From contig JAYKXP010000012.1 in assembly GCA_037176845.1 (NCBI GenBank), positions 62,001 through 126,000 of the forward strand: DNA of 64,000 bases, given 5' to 3'. How positions within the stretch are numbered: position 1 is the first letter of the stretch; every line of letters starts with the position of its first letter. A program made the position numbers and the translations under genes. The stretch is from Paramarasmius palmivorus. Its lineage: Eukaryota > Basidiomycota > Agaricomycetes > Agaricales > Marasmiaceae. The notes beneath the pieces are model-generated. The model was not told the origin of the DNA, searched no databases, and saw nothing but the letters and a program-made list of their open reading frames with translations. Of this stretch, positions 55,940 through 64,000 are shown piece by piece.

Positions 55940-57263
55940 ATGTCTGCTCTCGAGATCCCACCTTTCCCAACAGACGTACCTACCCATCCGCTTCTCATCA
56001 TTGACTATGAGCTCCTAAAAGTCGGTGACGAAGCGGAAATTAGCCGTCTTTGGTCGGCTGCCACCTCCCTTGGATTTTGGTAGTAAGTATCTAAACCCCT
56101 CTTCTATGCACATGGTGTGATAATCTTACTCCTAGCCTGAAAAATCACGGTGCCGACGAAGAGGTGAATGAAATGTTCGAAATGGGCCGGGAAACCATGG
56201 CTCTACCCCTGGAGGTGAAAATGAAGTTTGAACAAGGTGATGGGGGCGTATCGTTTGGGTCTGTCCTTCTCTACGACAGTGCTTCTCAATATCTCACAAT
56301 CTGCACGGTAGATATAAAGCTGCAGGTGCAAACGCTGTAGACGCCTCCGGACTCAAAGATACCGTCGAATTCATTAATATTGCCAAAGACGACGGCTTCG
56401 CTTGGCCCAAAGTTGCACGACGGACCTACCCATCTACCGTGAACAGTCGCATGGACGCCACTATCGTGCCATTCATCAAGAAATCCGAACAAATCAACCA
56501 AACAATTTTAGACGTCTTCAATGCCAAGCTGCGTCTCCCCGTGGGTGAGCTCTCAAAATACCACCCCGAGGATGAGTTCAGTGGCAGCGAAGCTCGTGTT
56601 ATCAAGAACCCGGCCAATATGCCGACTGACCGTGTCGGAATAGGCGCTCATACTGACTTTGGGTCGTTGAGCTTCCTGCATAATCGATTGGGAGGACTGC
56701 AGGTTTTACCGCCGGGAGTAGATGAATGGCAGTATGTCAAGGTGCGTTATTGTCCATGACAGATGTTCTTTCCTGGCTAACAATGATACTTCCTAAGCCT
56801 ATCCCAGGTCATGCCATCTGCAATGTCGGTGATACCTTAGCTGTGCTCAGCGGTGGAATCCTCCACTCTAACATCCACCGTGTTGTGTAGGTACTCCTCA
56901 CTACGTCGCAGATAATTCTAGCTCACTTGATGGACAGCCCACCGCCAGGCGCTCAATCAAAGTTTGAACGATGGTCCCTGGTGTACTTTACACGTCCCGG
57001 TGCTTCCGTAGTTCTTCGGCCTTTGAGCGACCTGAGTGAGGATATCGCTACCGCTATCAAGAATCGACCAGATGCAGAAAGTCTGAACACAGGGGTTACC
57101 GCCGAAGAGTGGTTTGCACGCCGTATCAAGAACCAGAGGATGAATAATCGTAAGGTCAGTCGAAGGATAACTTGTTCTAGTATCTTCTCTGATAAGTATG
57201 TGCTACGAATAGGGACCAGAGACGTGGGAAGCCAGTAGAGGGACGGAACAAGGAAGGGCATAA
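55940..57263 (+). CDS. 2OG-Fe(II) oxygenase B (isopenicillin-N-synthase-like)
   Basis: Paralogue of the minus-strand gene at 53651-55051, in mirror orientation. Deduced order: IPPFPTDVPTHPLLIIDYEL, LWSAATSLGFWYLKNHGA, MALPLEVKMKFEQGDGG, TYPSTVNSRMDATIVPFIKK, IGAHTDFGSLSFLHNRLGGL (HxD), PIPGHAICNVGDTLAVLSGG, ILHSNIHRVV (His) and RWSLVYFTRPGASVV, ending GPETWEASRGTEQGRA. Both copies have the same catalytic residues and the same intron positions as far as I can trace; differences are scattered substitutions. The start at 55940 aligns with that of copy A. Its stop lies 19 bp from the stop of the convergent BBE-like gene, so the transcripts must overlap. Confidence 0.88.
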
Positions 57264-57282
57264 ATGATTTGTAGAATTACTA

Positions 57283-59151
57283 TCATAATCTAGACTTAAT
57301 ACCTCTTTCCTTCTCCTCCGAAGCCGGTTCGATAATAAACCATTTGTTGAATATAACTTCTGGGTCATACTTCCGTTTGAGCCGCTGGAGTTTCCTGTAC
57401 TTCTCAGTGCCATACAAGGTTTCTCCCTTTGTGGTACTGGAGACCCTATGGTCTTGGTCTTCAACGTACTCTGTTGGCGTGTGTCTGTCAATCCAAGCCC
57501 CTATTAGTAAAGAAACCACCCACGAAAGCCTTCCGTATTCCCTGTAAAGTACTTCTGCCCTGGGGATATCATCTGGAGAATCTCCCATACCTCCTTCCGA
57601 GCGAACGCGATGTTCTGCGGTGTATCTTCAGGCCAACCCATCAATGCAAACCCATTGTTCAATGAATGTCGAGCTAACGCCATCGCATCATTAGGTACGG
57701 CGTTCACTTTGGCAAAGCTATTGTACTCAAGTACTACGCTGAGGGATAGACATCTCTCTTTGAACGGAAGAGTATTCATGCGTTCCAGGACATTGCGTAT
57801 GGATGCTGCAGGGGAGTTCTTGAGATCGTAACGAAATCCACGCATGTGACGGGCTAATCCTGGTTCGTAGTACTGATTCTATAGTTGGACAAACAGATAA
57901 TCAGAAATAGAAACCACCGGGTCAAACGAGGAACTGACGTATAGACCATTTAGGGCCTCGTAAGGTATTTCAGCAGTGGTATCCTCAGTTGGACCTATCA
58001 AAGGACGGTGGATTACGAGCCATGTCAGCGGATCTTTTCGGTGAGACGTGGCGATAACCTATAAGTACTCACCAAGATCCAAGAAGGTTTTGAATTTTGA
58101 TCTTCCTTCCACCTTCGAGCCGTTGTAAAACACAGAAACGAAGGTCAATGCCTGGCACGGTACAGCAGTCAGCCACACCGACACCTCTGTAAATCCCGGG
58201 GAAGGACTCGCCTTGTCGAGCTCGGCATTCCTATAGCAGGTCAGAAACGCTACCTCTTTCTCGGAGGCACTAAAATACCAATCCCTGATAACTCGCATCA
58301 CATCGTCCAGCCGTTCAATGTCAAACATCAAGTTCCCCGCAAAGACGGTCCGCCGTTGAACATGCAATCTGAACACGAATTCGGCACAGATGCCAAAATT
58401 GCATCCACCACCTCGTATAGCCCAGAAGAGGTCAGTGTTCTCGTTAGCATTGGCAGTTAGAGCGGTTCCGTCCGAAAGTACGATCACCGCCTGGAAGTCG
58501 CTACAGTTAGCAAGTGGGGCTCAAAGGAAGGGACAATAATGTGACCAACCTGTACCAAATTGTCCACAGTCAGGCCATGAGACCCTTGCAGCCACCCAAA
58601 TCCTCCTCCGAGAGTGAGTCTCGAGGATAAAGGCATTTAATACGATGCGAACAACAAGTTACTAACGATGAACTCACCCAGCGACTCCCGTCTGAATCAT
58701 ACTTTATCAGGTGGCTAATCTCGACTGCAGAGCAAGGGGACGGACTTACATGGTTGACAGTCCCGCCAACAGTAGCTAGTCCATGTTGAATAGCTGCCTC
58801 ATCTACATCCTTCCATAAAGCGCCTCCTTGTACATATGCCAATCTGGCTTCGGCATCGATCTTGACTAGGTTCATGTAACGAGAAAGGTCGACGACGAGC
58901 CCGTCCTTCGCCGAAGAAGCACCAACTGCGTTGTGTCCACCGCCTCGTACCGCCAGGGAAAGTTTGCTGTATTTGGCGTAGTAGAGTGCTTGAGATATAT
59001 CTTTAGTGTTCTTAACGAAAGCGACAACCTTTGCTGGGCGGGCAGCATTGATTGCCCAACGTGAGATGGCGGTGGGATAGTCGTCGTCCGATGAAGTGAT
59101 TATGTCTCCCAAAGAGTTTCGCTTCAGTTGGTCAAGGGTGTGAGCTAGCAT
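57283..59151 (-). CDS. FAD-linked oxidase, BBE-like (PCMH fold)
   Basis: Flavin oxidase of the berberine-bridge / 6-hydroxynicotine oxidase type, often oxidising secondary metabolites or sugars. The N-terminal FAD domain has ISRWAINAARPAKVVAFVKN, LAVRGGGHNAVGASS (His expected to bind FAD covalently), LVVDLSRYMNLVKID and YVQGGALWKDVDEAAIQHGL, then short exons giving TGVAGLTLGGGFGWLQGSHG and DLFWAIRGGGCNFGICAEF. The substrate domain follows. The C-terminal segment (RKLQRLKRKYDPEVIFNKWF) matches the family's BBE C-terminal motif and ends at 57283. No Cys is present in the second FAD-attachment region, so single covalent linkage is likely. No signal peptide. The last intron (near 57500) is not resolved. 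About 500 residues. Confidence 0.85.
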
Positions 59152-59541
59152 GATGGGTCAGTGTCAAATGAGTAATACGGCTTGGTGTTGACTTTAAATA
59201 CCTTTCTGACTGAATGGCGTTTATCAGGGCGGCGAAGCAGTGTCTGCATATGGTACAACAGCGAGTCCCGTGTTTTCCGAGTCTTCTCCACTAGCCCAGG
59301 CGGAGAAGGAGCGCTCTAAACTGTATTCAATGCCCCAAAACATCAATATACTGGAACAAGATATGGCAATGATCAAATTTATCAGTATGTTTCGGACAAA
59401 GGCAAACAAAAGGTCATTTGTGATTTACCTAGAATTATATTCCGCACTGACCCCCTAGCCTATTGGAGCCCAAATACGAGCTTGAAAGATAGATGACATT
59501 TGTGGTCACGTTTACGAGGCGTTATTAATGTCCTTTGATCC
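59152..59541. other. intergenic region upstream of the BBE-like gene
   Basis: 390 bp between the BBE-like ATG and the amidohydrolase stop. It contains a TATTTAAA box on the minus strand (59193-59200), about 45 bp before the BBE-like ATG; nothing else recognised. Confidence 0.5.
59193..59200 (-). promoter_or_regulatory. TATA-like box of the BBE-like gene
   Basis: TATTTAAA on the minus strand about 42 bp upstream of the ATG at 59151. Confidence 0.45.
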
Positions 59542-61201
59542 TTAAACAACCTCTTTCCCACAGTTTTTGTATACCTTTCCTGCCTTCATCACAAAGCGGA
59601 CCCTATCCAGCGTTGCTTCGAAGTCGGCCTCCAGATTTCCCTCCAGTGCAACGAGGTCGGCAGACCAACCAGGCCTGATACACCCAAATTGCACATCATG
59701 ATCGTCCGGTCGAATGCCTGGAGAAACATTGGAATAACATTCCCAGTCTATCCCTCGGATGCATTCCCATCCCCCCAATGTCCCCCATTTGAGTACCTTC
59801 TTCCAATCTGCTCCAAGCCTTACCATTAGCTTCATCTCGAGTGCATTTTCTCCGTGCGAGAAGGCACCTGTATCTCCACCACACGCTATGGTTTCTAGAC
59901 CGCTCTCCAAGAAGCGTTGGAACATTCTGCATGCCTGATCCCAAATAGCATTCGTGCGAGCGTCTTCGCCACCAGCAAGTTCTTTTGACTTGTAATACAC
60001 CGCGAGTGTCGGAACCCATATCGTTGACTTACGAGGAGTATCCCAATCGCGGAATAGCTGTATGATGTCGCCTTCAGGGATAGGATTGGCTATGGAGTGT
60101 TCAATCGAGTCGATTCCCACTTCGAGGAGGTTTCGGAAGGATTGGAGAGTTTGTGCGTGTGCGGCTGCTTTTACCCCATACGAATGAGCGGTCTGTACCA
60201 TGGCCTCAAGTTCGCCGCGATTGAAAGTCGTGATATTCCGCGTTGCAACCGTTGACGAAACTGGTGCCATCCGGGAACGTGGCTTGTAATCTGGCGACAA
60301 TGGTTAATGTTATGGATTCTTGTGTTCCATGTTTGACGTACCTGCGTATATCTAACGCGTAACATAAGTCAGCAATGATAACAAAATGGCGTACTGATAC
60401 CTTCGTACCTTCACCCAGTCTGCACCTGCACCAATCTGCCTCCGCACCGCCTTGACACATCCATCGATACCATCAGCAACCTCAGCACCCGTAACACCAT
60501 CAACCCCTTCCTGACTGGGGTACAACATGCTCTTTGGTCCTGAGTGAGGCTTATTCAGCTCCTTGCTTATGACAGAACCTGGGGAAGGTTTCACCATAGC
60601 TGCCCGATGCAACTATCGCTCGACTGGCACAGAAGTATCTAGGTCCCGGTATTATTGGATTGGGGCCCGACAAACATTTTCGAAGCGCTATGTCAGCATC
60701 AGCTGCTCCTTCTGTTCCCAGGTCCCTATAAACCAATCAGGTTCAAGTTTCTCGAGGACAAAAGTCCGCAGCGCTCACCTCACGGTGGTGAATCCGGCCA
60801 TGAGTGTTTTCCTGGCATGTACTGTTGCCCTGATGGTCCTTTCAGCGAGACTCTCCTTGGTAACCTGGTCATCCCAAGATGTCTCTGCGTAAGAATGCAA
60901 GAACACTGGATGGTTCTGTTGAGTCCGATACGAAGAAAGACTGCATTAAGCACGTACTATGAACGTGGACATCAACAAACCCAGGTAGGACAGTCATTTG
61001 CCGCAAGTCGATGTGCTCTTTGTCAACGGCACGTAGAATCTCTGGGGTAATGGCTTGAACATCAACGATTAACCCGGTTGTAGTGTCGACTGTGATGGCC
61101 TGGTCGTGAAGAAATTCCCCACGTTTCGAGTCGAACAATGCTCCAGCAAGAATGCATGTCATATGGATATCGGAACCAGTTGTATGAGGTTGTAATTGCA
61201 T
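59542..61201 (-). CDS. metal-dependent amidohydrolase (imidazolonepropionase/Xaa-Pro dipeptidase-like)
   Basis: Hydrolase of the amidohydrolase superfamily. The protein starts MQLQPHTTGSDIHMTCILAG, with the usual N-terminal beta-sandwich strands and TVLPGFVDVHVH, where the HxH metal pair sits next to an intron. It continues with FTTVRDLGTEGAADADIALR, the GPKSMLYPSQEGVDGVTGAE segment and IGAGADWVKI (Lys region that can be carboxylated). Then come GVKAAAHAQTLQSFRNLLE (His), GIDSIEHSI (His), ACGGDTGAFSHGENALEMKL (Asp) and the C-terminal strand GWSADLVALEGNLEADFEAT. These are the signatures of the branch often annotated as amidohydrolase 1 or prolidase-like. About 470 residues. An ATG inside the leader (MTCILAG) is an alternative start. 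Substrate unknown. Confidence 0.85.
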
Positions 61202-61500
61202 GATCGTTCGCAACGTCGTCGTGGTTTGTGGATAAGGTGCGAAATGCCGGGCGGCAAAATTTCTGGGTTCGCCTATCCTAGCCTTCTGTTTATGATGTTC
61301 AAATGGTATTGTTACTACTCAATAAACTACGGCAATGTTGATACAGTACGTTCCTTGGTAATGAGGATGTGCGTGAAGTCTACAGTGTGATTGATGTGCG
61401 GTGCAAATGAAGAGCGAAAACAGTTGTCCAGTGCAATAAGTAGGAATAAACGATGAAGCAGTCTCAAACAGGATGTGAAGTAAGAAAATAACAGAGAGGA

Positions 61501-64000
61501 TCATGATGTCAAGGGTGTGGACGAAGAAACCGTTGTGAGCTTCCTCAATGCCTCGTTTGCAGCTTCCTGCTTCTTTGCCGCCCTCGAGTTTCCCGAGCGC
61601 CTGTATAGTTCTGTGCCGAGGTCGTCAGCTCGATCCCAGTGTACATGACGACAAATGGAAACATACCTAGACTCCGCTCTCCAGCCCATATCCTCAATGG
61701 TGCATTCCCAATACCATCCACGGACTTTTTCTCTCCGTTCGGCGACTTGGAACCGGATTTTCCTCCGGGTACAGCACCTAGCCCTGCAGCTAGATTCTCA
61801 CACATCGCTAACATGTTGAGCGCATCGTCCGCCGAGGTATGGAAAAACTGTGAGGCGATCAGAGCGAGAATAAGTGCTCGAAGATGATTATCTCCAGCCG
61901 ATGAGGTGAAGTTTAGAGCAGTTCGGAGGTCTTGCCTAGCAGCGGTGAGGTGTCAGGCACGGATCATACAATGCCTGCAAAGGTGAACTTACTTTGCTTT
62001 CAAAATCTCGTCCGATAAGCATGCCTCAATGATCCTTCCAACACTCCACATCGTTCCGCCCATACCCTTACATGTCTCAGCCACCCTCATTCCCATCCGC
62101 TCAATCTCCTCCCAGTCATCCTTTCCTTCCAATATAGGATCAATGGCTTCAGGATCCTCAGGTGGATCTACCAACATTTTCGTGTCCTGTTCGAGATCCC
62201 CGGCTTTCTGCCTGAAGAGCCCAATCCTCAATGCAACGAACCCAGCGCTCGCCGAAAGCTTGACGAAATCGTCCACTCGCTGTTCAGCGATATGAATAGC
62301 AACTTTGTAACATTGCAGGGCACGTGGGATGTCCCCTCGTGAATGTGCCAGATGGGCATGGTGTAGCGTCACCCGGGCTGAAAAGGAGTCGAACAGACTG
62401 TGCGTTCGCAGATGAGCAATGAGGAGAGCCAATGTCTGCGGTTTATGTTTAGCCTTTATTCGTAGACTGGGTGAAGGTGCACCACTATACCTTATCAGCA
62501 GAATCGAAATCAGAACGCATGATAGACACCTATGCAATGGAGCAAGTTAGCTGAAGGAAGGCGTGTATATCCCAACGCGGCATACCCCGATGAGTTCGCA
62601 CAGAAGATCAGCCTTTATCTTTGCCAGCTTGAGGTCAACTTGGTCCACGTCGCTGACGGTAGCCCAATTCGGCACTACAGAAAGGTTAGACCTAAAGTTC
62701 AGGGTTAGAGAGAGAGAAGGGACACTTGCACATCAACTCTTTCTTCACTTCCTTTTCCCATGCGACTAAGCCTTCCATTGAAAAGATTTTCTTCTTGGGC
62801 TTTCTACCAACCGGATCCTTCTTCGCCACTGCGCTGACAAGATATGCCAGGACGTACAGCACTCGTGGATGCGTGGTCTGAATCTGCAAGGGCACATTCT
62901 GACCGGGGAATGAAACATCGACAAGACCACTTGCCGGGCCGTCTCCTGACGACGAAAACTTCAACGCACCGCCGTCCAGTAGTGCATGAAGATGTGATAG
63001 ACGATTGGTGCTATCGACGGCTCGTCCTACGTGAGTGTACAGGATGACACCAATAATGAGCGTGTGGAGTGCCATGGAAGTGGTGAAGGGATCGGAGAAG
63101 GTTTTGTAAGGGGGCGCTACTTGGGATGCCACTGCTGGGGAGCTGTCGCCATCCGGCTTTGAGGACTTTGTAGGTGAACTGCTGAGATGAGCAACGTTTA
63201 GGTCCGCTACACGCAGACCCTTGCGGGGTGAGTCTGCCTGGAGAGGTTGCCTCTCTATTGAGTAGTCGATGCTCAATGCCTTTTCGACTTTGATAAGAGC
63301 CTCTTCGACTTGCTCCCATTGCCCCGAAGAAATGAGAAGTCGAAGCCGAAGGATTTGGGCGAGAAGTGTAACTTGTCCGTGATCATTTTTCGTGGAGAGG
63401 TTCTGCAGTGCCTGGATAGCCGTGAGTGCGGCGCGGATATCTTGAGGACGGGGTGGTGTAGGTGATGGCGGACATATGGTTGAGGGCGACGGTATGTGAA
63501 AGGTAGTAGTCGCAAGAGCGGAAATGAGCTTTAGGTGTGCGGTATATACGACTGCTGGAGGATCTGATGGCCCAAGTGTGGTAAGGTGTCTTCGAAGCAA
63601 TGTTTGAGCAAACTTGATATTGTTCTGCCACGTGGCCAATTGTGCGGCAAGGAATGTAAGTTGGGAGCGATACCAGCGTAGTGTGGGGTGCTTCTGGGCA
63701 ATGCTTAGCTAGTAAAACATGAGCTCTTGAGTAACGTTTGAGCGTTGAGTGAGACGAAGCGACTTACCCCTTTCGTGGTAGCATCCTCTATCTACAAATT
63801 AAGGCAAGTCAATCGTCAGAGAAAGAGCACAAGTAAGCAAAACACACCTCATTTTCAATGCCTTTGGCCCATATATGATCGTCATCGTTGCTAAGCCCGC
63901 TGCCAACAACGGCCATTCCCAACTCGGCCAATGAGGTCCATGCCCGGCACTCAACATCCGGGCTCAAATTGGGAACTTGCAGACATTTTCGGATCGCCAG
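61501..64000 (-). CDS. cohesin-loading-factor-like TPR protein (MAU2/Scc4 family), 5' end outside window
   Basis: The minus-strand gene runs off the right edge, so the N-terminus is missing. What is visible is a helical-repeat protein. The N-terminal side reads LSPDVECRAWTSLAELGMAV, IWAKGIENE, AQKHPTLRWYRSQLTFLAAQ and WQNNIKFAQTLLRRHL. A long middle with a Ser/Lys-rich insertion follows, then THPRVLYVLAYLVSAVAKKD, TLALLIAHLRTHSLFDSFSA, HHAHLAHSRGDIPRALQCYK and ALILALIASQFFHTSADDAL, ending in a Lys/Ala helix. The pattern (cohort of TPR-like helices, KGIEDE/ATTKG segment) fits the fungal cohesin-loading factor family that partners Scc2 to load cohesin on chromatin. Several introns; stop at 61501. 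Moderate confidence because the assignment rests on remembered family character. Confidence 0.55.

Noticed and set aside
1..64000. tRNA, rRNA, CRISPR arrays, bacterial-type operons
   Set aside because: No A/B-box pair of a tRNA gene, rRNA block or spaced direct-repeat array was recognised by eye, and the window is eukaryotic.

Overview
This window is nuclear DNA of a filamentous basidiomycete, most likely an Agaricomycete. Genes are broken by many 45-65 nt GT-AG introns and some micro-exons. A Ty3/Gypsy chromovirus is present. The protein families (DUF6534-type membrane protein, expanded GMC, FAD and 2OG oxygenases, Kre9-like GPI proteins) are typical of mushroom-forming fungi. Genus cannot be read from the sequence. 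All gene models were built by eye from reading frames and splice sites.

Layout. 1-3866: no supportable gene. 3867-4691: small GPI-anchored wall protein. 4692-13656: nearly 9 kb gene desert with one GA microsatellite. 13657-18780: tandem pair of FAD-dependent phenol-hydroxylase-type monooxygenases, both on minus. 19277-20415: unknown protein. 20565-21102: small secreted protein. 22400-23233: CCAAT-binding factor subunit NF-YC/HAP5. 23456-24401: secreted protein with a poly-Asp core. 25854-27228: unknown protein. 27484-28236: secreted or single-pass membrane protein. 28531-29912: PL1 pectate lyase. 31984-40223: an NmrA-like reductase gene split by a complete LTR retrotransposon (32648-39789). 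40339-41567: methyltransferase. 43230-44892: aldo-keto reductase. 45242-45760: glutaredoxin. 47886-50405: GMC oxidoreductase. 51183-52757: seven-helix-type membrane protein. 53651-55051 and 55940-57263: divergent pair of 2OG-Fe(II) oxygenases. 57283-59151: BBE-like FAD oxidase. 59542-61201: amidohydrolase. 61501 to the window edge: cohesin-loader-like TPR protein (5' end outside).

The most notable object is the retrotransposon. Its 371-bp LTRs look identical and it sits in a perfect 5-bp target duplication (GTCAC). Removing the element plus one target copy restores a seamless reading frame of the host gene. It shows a 12-nt primer-binding site complementary to its own predicted mRNA 5' end (Tf1/sushi-type self-priming), a GGGTTTT slippery heptamer directly before the gag stop with pol open in the -1 frame, and a chromodomain at the Pol C-terminus. 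Downstream of pol lies an extra 411-codon ORF with a second CCHC knuckle, and a 264-codon ORF is overprinted on it in another frame.

From about 32 to 61 kb many genes are redox or tailoring enzymes (NmrA reductase, methyltransferase, AKR, GMC, two 2OG oxygenases, BBE oxidase, amidohydrolase). This resembles part of a secondary-metabolite or detoxification neighbourhood, but no backbone synthase is visible, so the cluster idea is inference.
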